Below are positions 1 to 8,729 of a stretch of DNA of 64,000 bases, one piece after another; within the stretch, counting starts at the first letter, position 1; every line of letters begins with the position of its first letter. Location: the NCBI GenBank assembly GCA_035765515.1, contig DASTXN010000013.1:1-64000 (forward strand). The letters run 5' to 3'. A program made the translations under genes and the position numbers. The DNA comes from DASRSS01 sp035765515. GTDB taxonomy: Bacteria; Actinomycetota; Actinomycetes; Mycobacteriales; Jatrophihabitantaceae. The notes under the pieces were generated by a model. That model searched no databases. It was not told where the DNA came from and saw only the letters and a list, made by a program, of their open reading frames with translations.

Positions 1-13
1 CCTCGCCAAGTAA
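1..13 (+). CDS. atpE: ATP synthase subunit c, last codons only (partial)
   Basis: Only the last three codons (Leu-Ala-Lys) and a TAA stop at 11-13 lie inside the window. The identity is inferred from gene order, since the membrane-ring subunit c gene normally precedes atpF. The sequence alone is too short to prove it. Confidence 0.45.
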
Positions 14-28
14 GGATCCGGTCCCGTC

Positions 29-568
29 ATGGCAAAGCACGTGCTCGCTTCGGACAACTTCCTGTTGCCCAATGGCACGTTCATCGCCGAGGTCATCGCG
101 TTCCTGATCATTCTCGGCATCATCTGGAAGTACATCGTTCCTTACATCCAGAACCCGCTGCGCGAACGCGAGGAGATGATCCGCCAGCAGGCGCGGGACG
201 CCGAGGAGGCTCGGGAGAAGCTCGCCGAGGCACAGAAGGCGTACCAGGAGGCCCTCGCCGAGGCGCGGACGGAGGCTGCGAAGATCCGCGAGAACGCGCG
301 CTCGGAGGCGCAGCGGACCGTCGAGGAACTGCGTGCGGCGGCCCAGGAGGAGTCCGCCCGCATCGTGGCCCGGGGCAGCGAGCAGCTGGCGCTGCAGCGC
401 AGCTCGATCGTGCGCGAGCTGCGCGGTGAGATCGGATCGCTGGCCGTCGAGCTGTCGGAGAAGATCGTGAACCAGCGGCTCTCCGACGACGCGCAGATCA
501 GTGCCACGGTGGACGCGTTCCTCGCCGACCTGCGCAACCGTGACAACGCCGAGGGTCCGAACGCATGA
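29..568 (+). CDS. atpF: F-type ATP synthase subunit b
   Basis: Subunit b is the peripheral stalk that ties F1 to the membrane sector of the proton-driven ATP synthase. The 179-residue product has one N-terminal membrane segment at about residues 18-38. A long charged helix rich in Glu, Ala and Arg follows to the C terminus, as expected of a b dimer. The ATG at 29 follows an AAGGA sequence. It is not fused to delta, unlike the mycobacterial arrangement, but its end overlaps atpH by 4 bases, so the two are probably translationally coupled. Confidence 0.96.
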   Translation: MAKHVLASDNFLLPNGTFIAEVIAFLIILGIIWKYIVPYIQNPLREREEMIRQQARDAEEAREKLAEAQKAYQEALAEARTEAAKIRENARSEAQRTVEELRAAAQEESARIVARGSEQLALQRSSIVRELRGEIGSLAVELSEKIVNQRLSDDAQISATVDAFLADLRNRDNAEGPNA

Positions 569-1437
569 TGCGATCGGCCAGCCGGCTCGCGGCGGAACAG
601 GTGCGCGCGCGAAAGCGTCCCGCGATCGAGCGCGAACGGTCCGAAGGCGGACTGGTTTCGCTAGCGGCCGAGCTCTACTCCGTCGCGGACATGCTGGTCG
701 ACAACCCGCGGCTGCGTCGGGCGCTGGGCGACGCGGCCACCCCCGCGGCGGGACGCGCCAAGCTGATCGGCGATCTGCTCGGTGCCCAGGTCAGCGAGTC
801 CGCGCGCGAGATCGCCGAGGCTGTCGTCTCGGAACGGTGGTCCTCGCCGTGGGACATGACCGACGCCTTCGAGACCGCCGGTGACGACGCGCTGTTCGAG
901 GCGGCCGAACGCGACCAGGTCCTGGACCGAGTCGTCGACGAGCTGTTCCGCTTCGAACGGATCCTCGACTCGCAGTCCGAGCTGACCGTCCTGCTCGACG
1001 AGAAGCCGGTCGACCCGTCGCGGCGGGCCGAGCTGCTGCACACGGTGCTGGGCGGCAAGGCGCACCAGATCACCTGCTCGCTGCTTGAGCACGCCGTCCG
1101 CAGCCAGCGCAAGCACACGCTGACGATGGCGATCGACGACCTGCTCGAGGAGGCCGCGGCGCGCCAGGCGCAATCGATGGCACGAGTCATCTCCGCCGTC
1201 GAACTGACCAGCGCGCAGACGGCGGAGCTGACCCGGACGCTGAGCGACATGTACGGCCGTCCGATCACGATCCGCACGGCGGTCGCTCCGGCCATCCGCG
1301 GCGGTCTGGTCATTCGCATCGGTGACGAGGTCATCGACGGCAGCGTCGCGGCGCGACTCGCGTCGGCAGAGCTCGCCCTGGGCGCGCACAAAAGCAGGCA
1401 ACCCATTGAATCCCGTACGAGGCAAGGAAGACATTGA
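565..1437 (+). CDS. atpH: F-type ATP synthase subunit delta (long form)
   Basis: Delta caps F1 and joins it to the b stalk. The product is 290 residues, against about 180 in E. coli; the long form is usual in actinobacteria. The C-terminal part, about residues 190-275, carries the conserved region with the stretch GGLVIRIGDEVIDGSV. The start overlaps atpF by 4 bases (ATGA) and the TGA stop overlaps the atpA ATG by one base. A second ATG directly follows the first, so the true start may be one codon later. Confidence 0.95.
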   Translation: MMRSASRLAAEQVRARKRPAIERERSEGGLVSLAAELYSVADMLVDNPRLRRALGDAATPAAGRAKLIGDLLGAQVSESAREIAEAVVSERWSSPWDMTDAFETAGDDALFEAAERDQVLDRVVDELFRFERILDSQSELTVLLDEKPVDPSRRAELLHTVLGGKAHQITCSLLEHAVRSQRKHTLTMAIDDLLEEAAARQAQSMARVISAVELTSAQTAELTRTLSDMYGRPITIRTAVAPAIRGGLVIRIGDEVIDGSVAARLASAELALGAHKSRQPIESRTRQGRH

Positions 1438-2996
1438 TGGCTGAGCTGACGATCTCCCCAGACGAGATCCGGAGCGCGCTCGAGAGCTACGTCGCGTCGT
1501 ATTCGCCGGAAGCCTCCCGCGAAGAGGTCGGTGTCGTGGCCGAGACCGGCGACGGCATCGCCCGCGTCGAGGGTCTGCCGAGCGCCATGACCAACGAGCT
1601 GCTCGAGTTCGAGGGCGGCACGCTGGGCATCGCCCTGAACCTGGACGTCCGCGACATCGGTGTCGTCATCCTCGGTGACGCGACCAAGATCGAAGAGGGT
1701 CAGCAGGTCAAGCGCACCGGCGAGATCCTCTCGGTGCCGGTCGGCGACGGCTACCTCGGCCGCGTCGTGAATCCGCTCGGCCAGCCGATCGACGCCCAGG
1801 GCGAGATCGCCGCTGACGACCGGCGCGCGCTTGAGCTGCAGGCCCCGTCGGTGGTGCAGCGCCAGGAGGTCCGTGAGCCGATGCTCACCGGCATCAAGGC
1901 CATCGACTCGATGACCGCGATCGGCCGCGGCCAGCGCCAGCTGATCATCGGCGACCGGCAGACCGGCAAGACCACGGTCTGCCTGGACGCGATCATCAAC
2001 CAGCGCGACAACTGGAAGACCGGCGACCCGAAGCAGCAGGTGCGCTGCATCTACGTCGCGATCGGCCAGAAGGGTTCGACCATCGCGGCCGCGAAGCAGA
2101 CCCTCGAAGAGGCCGGCGCGATGGAGTACACGACCATCGTCGCGGCCCCCGCGTCCGACTCGGCCGGCTTCAAGTACCTCGCCCCGTACACCGGCTCGGC
2201 CATCGGTCAGCACTGGATGTACCAGGGCCAGCACGTGCTGATCGTCTTCGACGACCTGACCAAGCAGGCCGAGGCGTACCGCGCCGTGTCGCTGCTGCTG
2301 CGCCGCCCGCCGGGCCGCGAGGCCTACCCGGGCGACGTCTTCTACCTGCACAGCCGGCTGCTCGAGCGCTGCGCGAAGCTGTCCGACGAGCTCGGCGGAG
2401 GGTCCATGACCGGTCTGCCGGTCATCGAGACCAAGGGCAACGACGTGTCGGCGTACATCCCGACCAACGTCATCTCGATCACCGACGGCCAGTGCTTCCT
2501 GGAGACCGACCTGTTCAACGCCGGTGTCCGTCCGGCGATCAACGTCGGTATCTCGGTCTCGCGCGTCGGCGGTTCGGCCCAGCCCAAGGCGATGCGTGCC
2601 GTCGCCGGCCGCCTGCGTGTCGACCTGGCGCAGTACCGCGAGCTGGAGGCGTTCGCCGCGTTCGGCTCGGACCTGGACAAGGCCAGCCAGCAGCAGCTGG
2701 CGCGTGGCGCGCGCCTGGTCGAGCTGCTCAAGCAGCCGGCGTCCTCGCCGTTCTCGGCGGGCCGCGAGATCGTGTCCATCTGGGTCGGCACCACCGGCCG
2801 CCTGGACGACATCGAGGTGGCGGACATCCGCCGCTTCGAGACCGACCTGCTGTCCTGGGTTGCGCACCACGACCAGGAACTGCTGGACACGCTGCCCACG
2901 CTGAAGTCCCTCGACGAGGACACCGAGGCCCGGATGGCGAAGCTGGTGGACGAGTTCAAGAACCAGTTCCAGCCGTCCGTGAAGGCCGAAGGCTGA
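1437..2996 (+). CDS. atpA: F-type ATP synthase subunit alpha
   Basis: Alpha is the non-catalytic nucleotide-binding subunit of F1. The 519-residue product has the Walker A motif GDRQTGKT near residue 172 and the alpha-family C-terminal helical domain. I chose the ATG at 1437, which overlaps the atpH stop as TGATG; an in-frame TTG one codon earlier is possible but less likely. Three bases separate it from atpG. Confidence 0.98.
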   Translation: MAELTISPDEIRSALESYVASYSPEASREEVGVVAETGDGIARVEGLPSAMTNELLEFEGGTLGIALNLDVRDIGVVILGDATKIEEGQQVKRTGEILSVPVGDGYLGRVVNPLGQPIDAQGEIAADDRRALELQAPSVVQRQEVREPMLTGIKAIDSMTAIGRGQRQLIIGDRQTGKTTVCLDAIINQRDNWKTGDPKQQVRCIYVAIGQKGSTIAAAKQTLEEAGAMEYTTIVAAPASDSAGFKYLAPYTGSAIGQHWMYQGQHVLIVFDDLTKQAEAYRAVSLLLRRPPGREAYPGDVFYLHSRLLERCAKLSDELGGGSMTGLPVIETKGNDVSAYIPTNVISITDGQCFLETDLFNAGVRPAINVGISVSRVGGSAQPKAMRAVAGRLRVDLAQYRELEAFAAFGSDLDKASQQQLARGARLVELLKQPASSPFSAGREIVSIWVGTTGRLDDIEVADIRRFETDLLSWVAHHDQELLDTLPTLKSLDEDTEARMAKLVDEFKNQFQPSVKAEG

Positions 2997-2999
2997 CCG

Positions 3000-3962
3000 A
3001 TGGGTGCCGAACTTCGCGTCTATCGCCGACGTATCCGGTCGGTCGAGTCGACGAAGAAGATCACCAAGGCGATGGAGCTCATCGCCGCCTCTCGCATCGT
3101 CAAGGCACAGTCGCGGATGCTCGCGTCCCGTCCGTACACCGAGGAGCTCACTCGAGCCCTCGGTGAGCTGAGCAAGGACCGCGCGCTGCGGCACCCGATG
3201 CTCAGCGGGGTGGACGAGCCGCGCCGCACCGGCATCCTGCTCGTCACGAGCGACCGCGGCCTGGCCGGCGGCTACAACGCCAACGCGATCAAGGCGGCCA
3301 ACGAGCTCGCCGACCGCTTGCAGCGCGAGGGCCGCGAGGTCGTCCGCTACGTGATCGGTCGCAAGGGCGCGGCGTATTACAACTTCCGCCGCATCGCGCT
3401 CGCCGGCACCTGGTCGGGCTTCTCCGAGCAGCCGGACTTCGAGCACGTGCGTCCGGCCGCGGAAGCGGTCGTGCAGGCGCTGCTCGCCGGTTCCGCAGGC
3501 ACGACCGAGGCGGACGAGGGCGAGACGGGGGAGCCCGGCATCGACGAGCTGTACGTCGTCTACACCCAGTTCCGCAACAGCGTCACGCAGACCCCGGTCG
3601 CCGCGCTGGTCGCGCCGGTCAAGGATCTGGTCGCCGAGCTCGCCGGCGGCGACGAGGAGGCCGAGGCCAGTGCCGCCGAGAGCGCGTCGTACGAGTTCGA
3701 GCCCGAGCCGGATCAGCTGATCGCGGCGCTGCTGCCGCGGTACATCATCGCCCGGATCTTCTCGGCGTTGCTGGAGTCGGCGGCCTCGGAGTCGGCGGCA
3801 CGGCGGCGCGCGATGAAGTCCGCGAGCGACAACGCGACCGAACTCATCCGGACCTACACCCGGTTGGCGAACCAAGCTCGCCAGGCCGAGATCACCCAGG
3901 AGATCAGCGAGATCGTCGGCGGCGCCGACGCCCTTGCCGCAGCAGGAAGTGACGAGCAATGA
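3000..3962 (+). CDS. atpG: F-type ATP synthase subunit gamma
   Basis: Gamma is the central rotor shaft. The N-terminal helix (MGAELRVYRRRIRSVESTKK) and the C-terminal helix are canonical. At 320 residues it is longer than the E. coli protein (about 287). Two acidic insertions account for this: one near residues 165-180 (Glu/Asp/Gly-rich, the site of the mycobacterial gamma loop) and one near residues 217-240. The stop overlaps the atpD start as ATGA. Confidence 0.97.
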   Translation: MGAELRVYRRRIRSVESTKKITKAMELIAASRIVKAQSRMLASRPYTEELTRALGELSKDRALRHPMLSGVDEPRRTGILLVTSDRGLAGGYNANAIKAANELADRLQREGREVVRYVIGRKGAAYYNFRRIALAGTWSGFSEQPDFEHVRPAAEAVVQALLAGSAGTTEADEGETGEPGIDELYVVYTQFRNSVTQTPVAALVAPVKDLVAELAGGDEEAEASAAESASYEFEPEPDQLIAALLPRYIIARIFSALLESAASESAARRRAMKSASDNATELIRTYTRLANQARQAEITQEISEIVGGADALAAAGSDEQ

Positions 3963-5413
3963 CCACTCTGTTCGACCGTGAGACCGTCAATGACGCGCCC
4001 GGTTCTGCCACCGGCCGTGTGGTCCGGGTCATCGGCCCGGTCGTGGACGTGGAGTTCGGCCGCAACGCGATCCCGGACCTCTACAACGCGCTCACGACCG
4101 AGATCACGCTCGGCGCGCTGTCCAAGACGCTGACCCTCGAGGTCGCCCAGCACATCGGCGACGACATGGTTCGTGCCATCGCGCTGCAGCCGACCGACGG
4201 CCTGGTGCGCGGCGCCGAGGTCGCTGACACCGGCGCCCCGATCAGCGTGCCGGTCGGCGACGTCACCAAGGGCCACGTGTTCAACGCCCTCGGCGAGTCG
4301 CTCGACACGCCGATCAGCACGCTGGACGTCAAGGAGCGTTGGCCGATCCACCGTGACCCGCCGCCGTTCGACCAGCTCGAGTCCAAGACCGAGCCGTTCT
4401 GGACCGGCATCAAGGTCATCGACCTGCTCACCCCGTACGTGGTCGGCGGCAAGATCGGCCTGTTCGGCGGCGCCGGCGTCGGCAAGACGGTGCTCATCCA
4501 GGAGATGATCTACCGCGTCGCCGAGAACTTCGGTGGTGTGTCGGTGTTCGCCGGTGTCGGCGAGCGCACCCGTGAGGGCAACGACCTGATCACCGAGATG
4601 ACCGAGTCCGGCGTCCTCGAGAAGACCGCGCTGGTGTTCGGCCAGATGGACGAGCCGCCGGGCACGCGCCTGCGCGTCGCACTCTCGGCGCTCACGATGG
4701 CGGAGTACTTCCGCGACGTTCAGGGCCAGGACGTGCTGCTGTTCATCGACAACATCTTCCGGTTCACGCAGGCCGGTTCGGAGGTCTCGACGCTGCTCGG
4801 CCGCATGCCGTCGGCCGTGGGTTACCAGCCCACGCTGGCAGACGAGATGGGTCAGTTGCAGGAGCGCATCACGTCCACCCGCGGTCACTCGATCACGTCG
4901 ATGCAGGCGATCTACGTGCCCGCCGACGACATCACCGACCCGGCGCCGCACACCACGTTCGCCCACCTCGACGCGACGACGACGCTGTCCCGGCCGATCT
5001 CGGAGAAGGGCATCTACCCAGCTGTGGACCCGCTGGACTCCACCTCGCGGATCCTGGACGCGCAGTACGTCGGCCAGGAGCACTACGACGTGGCGAACCG
5101 GACGAAGGAGATCCTGCAGCGCTACAAGGAGCTCCAGGACATCATCGCGATCCTCGGTATCGACGAGCTCTCCGAGGAGGACAAGATCATCGTCGGCCGG
5201 GCGCGGCGCATCGAGCGCTTCCTGTCGCAGAACACGTTCGTTGCCGAGCAGTTCACCGGCATCCCGGGTTCGTTCGTGCCGGTCGAGGAGACGATCGACG
5301 CGTTCAAGCGGCTGGCCGCCGGTGAGTTCGACAGCTACCCGGAGCAGGCGTTCTTCATGTGCGGTGGCGTCGAGGACCTCGAGCGCAAGGCGCACGAGCT
5401 CCGGAACGCGTAG
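3959..5413 (+). CDS. atpD: F-type ATP synthase subunit beta
   Basis: Beta carries the catalytic site for ATP synthesis and hydrolysis. The P-loop GGAGVGKT lies near residues 168-175, the catalytic GERTREGND segment follows, and the DELSEED-like segment reads DELSEED near residue 402. The length of 484 residues is normal for actinobacteria. It overlaps atpG by 4 bases and is followed after 9 bases by atpC. Confidence 0.98.
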   Translation: MTTLFDRETVNDAPGSATGRVVRVIGPVVDVEFGRNAIPDLYNALTTEITLGALSKTLTLEVAQHIGDDMVRAIALQPTDGLVRGAEVADTGAPISVPVGDVTKGHVFNALGESLDTPISTLDVKERWPIHRDPPPFDQLESKTEPFWTGIKVIDLLTPYVVGGKIGLFGGAGVGKTVLIQEMIYRVAENFGGVSVFAGVGERTREGNDLITEMTESGVLEKTALVFGQMDEPPGTRLRVALSALTMAEYFRDVQGQDVLLFIDNIFRFTQAGSEVSTLLGRMPSAVGYQPTLADEMGQLQERITSTRGHSITSMQAIYVPADDITDPAPHTTFAHLDATTTLSRPISEKGIYPAVDPLDSTSRILDAQYVGQEHYDVANRTKEILQRYKELQDIIAILGIDELSEEDKIIVGRARRIERFLSQNTFVAEQFTGIPGSFVPVEETIDAFKRLAAGEFDSYPEQAFFMCGGVEDLERKAHELRNA

Positions 5414-5422
5414 GCACTGCTC

Positions 5423-5809
5423 ATGGCGACCATGTCAGTCGAGCTTGTCTCGGTCGAGCGCAAGCTGTGGTCGGGCGAGGCCTCCGCGGTCTTCGCCCGC
5501 ACCACCGAGGGTGAGCTGGGCATCCTGCCCGGCCACACCCCGCTGCTCGGCGAGCTCGCGCAGGGCTGGATCGTGCGCATCGAGCGCGAGGGCGAGCCGG
5601 AGCTGCGCGTAGCGGTACACGGCGGGTTCCTGTCCGTGCGCAAGGACGGCGTGTCCGTCCTCGCCGAAACGGCCGAAGCGGCCGAGGACATCGACGTGGC
5701 ACGCGCCCGCGAGGCGCTGCACCGCGCCGAGAGCGACGACAGCCCGAGCGGGCACGCGGCGCGCAACAGGGCACTTGCCCGGTTGCGCGCGGCCGGCGAA
5801 TCGGTCTGA
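5423..5809 (+). CDS. atpC: F-type ATP synthase subunit epsilon
   Basis: Epsilon regulates F1 and couples it to the rotor. The 128-residue product has the N-terminal beta-sandwich (GELGILPGHTPLL) and a C-terminal Ala/Arg-rich helical hairpin. A second in-frame ATG at 5432 is an alternative start. It is the last atp gene of the operon. Confidence 0.96.
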   Translation: MATMSVELVSVERKLWSGEASAVFARTTEGELGILPGHTPLLGELAQGWIVRIEREGEPELRVAVHGGFLSVRKDGVSVLAETAEAAEDIDVARAREALHRAESDDSPSGHAARNRALARLRAAGESV

Positions 5810-5848
5810 TCGCGCGGTAGTCGGCACAGGCCAGAAGAGGACGCAGCC

Positions 5849-6256
5849 GTGCACGCCGTCGACATCGTCGCGGTGTGCGCGGCTGTTGTCGCTCTCGTGG
5901 CGTGTGCCGCGGTGCTCGCCCGGCAGCGCTACCTGTTGCGGGTCGTCGGGGCGATCCCCATGGCGATTCGTTCGGGCGGCGACCGCTGGCTGTACGGGAT
6001 CGCGCGCTACGCCGGCGGCGAGCTGCGCTGGTACCGCTCGCTCGGTCTGGGCACCCGCCCGTCGCGGGTCCTGCGACGCGGCGAGTTGCGGGTGAGCGCG
6101 CACCGGCAACCGCGGCCGGAGGAGCTGCGCTCCCTGCCCGCCGGCGCGGTGATCGTCGACTGCCTCGTCGGTGGCACACCGCTGGTCTTCGCCCTGGGGG
6201 AGAACGCGTTCACCGGATTCATCTCCTGGGTGGAAGCGTCTTCGCCCGCAGGTTGA
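5849..6256 (+). CDS. DUF2550 family membrane-anchored protein
   Basis: The 135-residue product has one N-terminal hydrophobic segment at about residues 4-26, followed by a basic, beta-rich cytoplasmic domain (GGDRWLYGIARYAGGELRWY). This matches the actinobacterial DUF2550 family, which commonly follows atpC. Its function is unknown. The start is the GTG at 5849. Its 3' end overlaps the convergent gntK gene by 38 bases. Confidence 0.85.
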   Translation: MHAVDIVAVCAAVVALVACAAVLARQRYLLRVVGAIPMAIRSGGDRWLYGIARYAGGELRWYRSLGLGTRPSRVLRRGELRVSAHRQPRPEELRSLPAGAVIVDCLVGGTPLVFALGENAFTGFISWVEASSPAG

Positions 6257-6737
6257 GTGCGGACATGATCTCGTCGGCCAGCGCGCTGGGCGTGGGCCCG
6301 ATGTCCACGGTCAGTGCCCGCTCGTCCGCCGCGGGCGGTTCGAGGTCCGCGAACTGGGAATCCAGCAGGCCGGCCGGCATGAAGTGTCCCTGCCGTGTCG
6401 CGAGCCGCGCGGCGATCTGCTCACGGTCGCCACGCAGATAGACGAAGGTGACCTGCTCGCGCCGCAGCACGTCGCGGTAGCTGCGCTTGAGCGCCGAACA
6501 TGTGACGATCGCCGAGCGGCCGGCCCCGACCTGGGCGTCGATCCAGGCCGCGATGCGCTCCAGCCAAGGCGTACGGTCCGCATCGCTGAGCGGATGCCCG
6601 CTGCGCATCTTGGCCACGTTCTCGGGTGAGTGCAGGTCATCGCCCTCGGCGAACGGCCAGTTCAGTCGTCCGGCGAGCAGCGCCGCGATCGTGGACTTCC
6701 CGCAACCCGACACGCCCATGAGGACGAGGACGGTCAA
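6219..6737 (-). CDS. gntK: Gluconokinase
   Basis: It phosphorylates D-gluconate to 6-phosphogluconate, feeding the pentose phosphate pathway. The 172-residue product opens with the P-loop LMGVSGCGKST and contains the family segments EGDDLHSPENVAKM and SALKRSYRD. I chose a TTG start at 6737 because it overlaps the TGA of the upstream pduO gene (TTGA) and gives the family's usual length. The open frame runs further upstream, but only opposite pduO and without homology. The stop lies inside the 3' end of the DUF2550 gene. Confidence 0.93.
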   Translation of the reverse strand: MTVLVLMGVSGCGKSTIAALLAGRLNWPFAEGDDLHSPENVAKMRSGHPLSDADRTPWLERIAAWIDAQVGAGRSAIVTCSALKRSYRDVLRREQVTFVYLRGDREQIAARLATRQGHFMPAGLLDSQFADLEPPAADERALTVDIGPTPSALADEIMSALNLRAKTLPPRR

Positions 6738-7306
6738 CGCTCCCCGCCCGGTTTCCACAGGACGTCGCCGTCGGGGTTGGCGCAGCGGGCCAGGATGAAC
6801 AACAGGTCCGAGAGGCGGTTCAGGTACAGCAGCGCGTCGCGGTTGGTGCGCTGCGGGTCGGCCTCGTACAGCGCCCACGCGCTGCGCTCGGCCCGCCGGG
6901 CAAGGGTGCGCGCCTGGTGCAGCAACGCCGCGCCGGCCGTCCCGCCCGGCAGGATGAAGCTGTTCAGCTTGGGCAGCTCGGCGTTGAACTCGTCGCACCA
7001 GCCTTCGAGGCGCTCGACGTAGTCGGCCGTCACGCGCAGCTGCGGATACGTCAATGCCGGGTCGACCGGCGTGCACAGGTCCGCGCCGACGTCGAACAGG
7101 TCGTTCTGGATCGTGCCCAGCACGGCAGCGATACGTTCCGGCAGGGCACCCAACGCGAGTGCGACGCCCAGGGACGCGTTCGTCTCGTCGCAGTCGGCGT
7201 ACGCGCCCACGCGCGGATCGGTCTTGCGAACGCGGGACATGTCGCCCAGGGCGGTCGTCCCGTCATCGCCCGTCTTGGTGTAGATGCGCGTCAGGTGAAC
7301 CGCCAT
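6734..7306 (-). CDS. pduO: PduO-type ATP:cob(I)alamin adenosyltransferase
   Basis: It makes adenosylcobalamin from ATP and cob(I)alamin. That cofactor is needed by the acyl-CoA mutases encoded nearby at 8730 and 26266. The 190-residue product has the signature RIYTKTGDDGTT at its N terminus, then PGGTAGAALLHQAR and the helix NRDALLYLNRLSDLLF. I chose the ATG at 7306 (MAVHLTRIYT), the family start; an ATG at 7318 would add four residues. It is divergent from murA and coupled to gntK. Confidence 0.94.
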   Translation of the reverse strand: MAVHLTRIYTKTGDDGTTALGDMSRVRKTDPRVGAYADCDETNASLGVALALGALPERIAAVLGTIQNDLFDVGADLCTPVDPALTYPQLRVTADYVERLEGWCDEFNAELPKLNSFILPGGTAGAALLHQARTLARRAERSAWALYEADPQRTNRDALLYLNRLSDLLFILARCANPDGDVLWKPGGER

Positions 7307-7344
7307 GTGAGAGACCATAACCGGCGCGCAAGTAGCCTGGGCAC

Positions 7345-8628
7345 GTGCAGGTCCTGAGGGTGAACGGTGGAGCGCGGCTGGCCGGCTCGGTCGACGTCGT
7401 GGGCGCCAAGAACAGCGTGCTCAAGCTGATGGCCGCCGCGCTGCTGGCGCCAGGCTGCACCACCCTGGGCAACCTGCCGGCCATCTCGGACGTCGCGATC
7501 ATGCGGCAGCTGCTCGAGCGGCTCGGCTGCGCGGTCGACGAATCCGGCTCCGGTTCGACCGACGAGGTACGCATCACCGTCCCGGACCTGCCCGAATCGG
7601 AGGCGCCGTACGAGCTCGTGCGCCGGATCCGCGGCTCGATCTGCGTCCTCGGCCCGCTCCTGGCCCGCACCGGCCGCGCCCGCGTCGCGATGCCCGGCGG
7701 CGATGCCATCGGCTCGCGTCCGCTCGACATGCACTTCGCCGGTCTGGTGAAGATGGGCGCGGACGTGCGGGTCGAGCACGGCTACGTCGTGGCCGAAGCG
7801 CCCGAACTGCGTGGCACCCAGATCTGGCTGGACTTCCCGAGCGTCGGGGCCACCGAGAACATCCTCACCGCGGCCGTTCTGGCGAAGGGGACGACCGTCC
7901 TGGACAACGCCGCGCGCGAGCCGGAGATCGTGGACCTGTGCCGGATGCTGGAGCAGATGGGTGCGCGGATCGACGGCATCGGCTCGTCCACTCTGGAGAT
8001 CACCGGCGTGGACGCGCTGGCGCCGACCTCGCACCGCGCCGTCGCCGACCGGATCGTGGCGGGAACCTGGGCGATAGCCGCGGTCGCCACCCGCGGGGAC
8101 GTGACCGTGCGCGGCGCCAACGCCGAACACCTCGAGATCGCCCTGGACAAGCTGGCCGGCGCCGGCGCCGACATCGAGCTCCTCGGCGGGGGAGGTTTCC
8201 GGGTCGCGATGAACGAGCGGCCGCGCAGCTTCGACGTCGTCACGCTGCCGTACCCGGGTCTGGCGACCGACCTGCAGCCGCAGGCGATCGCCTTGCTGTC
8301 CATCGCGGACGGGACCGCGATGATCACCGAGAACCTCTTCGAGGCCCGGTTCATGTTCTGCGACGAGATCGCCCGGATGGGCGCGGACGTGCGCACCGAC
8401 GGCCACCACGCGGTGGTGCGCGGACGCGACCAGCTCTCCGGTGCTCCGGTGCGGGCCACCGACATCCGCGCCGGCGTCGGCCTGGTCATCGCGGGCCTGG
8501 TCGCCGAAGGCGTGACCGAGGTCGCCGAGGTGCATCACATCGATCGCGGCTACGTCCGGTTCGAGGAGCAGTTGCGGGCACTCGGCGCGGACGTCGAGCG
8601 GATCGAATCCGAGGCGTTCGGGGTATGA
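7345..8628 (+). CDS. murA: UDP-N-acetylglucosamine 1-carboxyvinyltransferase
   Basis: It transfers enolpyruvate from PEP to UDP-GlcNAc, the first committed step of peptidoglycan synthesis, in the cytoplasm. The 427-residue product has the N-terminal KNS motif (GAKNSVLK) and the catalytic loop MPGGDAIGSRPLDMH. In that loop residue 120 is Asp, where most bacteria have the Cys that fosfomycin alkylates. This Asp form is known in mycobacteria and predicts intrinsic fosfomycin insensitivity. The start is a GTG. Confidence 0.97.
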   Translation: MQVLRVNGGARLAGSVDVVGAKNSVLKLMAAALLAPGCTTLGNLPAISDVAIMRQLLERLGCAVDESGSGSTDEVRITVPDLPESEAPYELVRRIRGSICVLGPLLARTGRARVAMPGGDAIGSRPLDMHFAGLVKMGADVRVEHGYVVAEAPELRGTQIWLDFPSVGATENILTAAVLAKGTTVLDNAAREPEIVDLCRMLEQMGARIDGIGSSTLEITGVDALAPTSHRAVADRIVAGTWAIAAVATRGDVTVRGANAEHLEIALDKLAGAGADIELLGGGGFRVAMNERPRSFDVVTLPYPGLATDLQPQAIALLSIADGTAMITENLFEARFMFCDEIARMGADVRTDGHHAVVRGRDQLSGAPVRATDIRAGVGLVIAGLVAEGVTEVAEVHHIDRGYVRFEEQLRALGADVERIESEAFGV

Positions 8629-8653
8629 CGCCGCTGCGAGGTCGGCCACATCA

Positions 8654-8669
8654 GTTACTCAGGAGTAGG
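8654..8669. promoter_or_regulatory. Inverted repeat upstream of meaA (candidate operator)
   Basis: The core is TACTC-AG-GAGTA at 8656-8667, a perfect inverted repeat inside GTTACTCAGGAGTAGG. It ends 60 bases before the meaA start. In the same register it resembles the perfect repeat GTTACC-CGCT-GGTAAC at 17029-17044 upstream of ccr. The regulator is unknown. Confidence 0.45.
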
Positions 8670-8729
8670 GCCGAGCGGGCAAGCTGTTGAGGTTCCCGGG
8701 GACCACCCCGCGGGTGCTGGAGGTGCACG

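Noticed and set aside
675..3959. A minus-strand open frame of over 1,000 codons opposite atpH, atpA and atpG
   Set aside because: It is the mirror frame of highly conserved ATP synthase genes; its Arg/Leu/Asp-rich product has no domain and arises from high GC in third positions.
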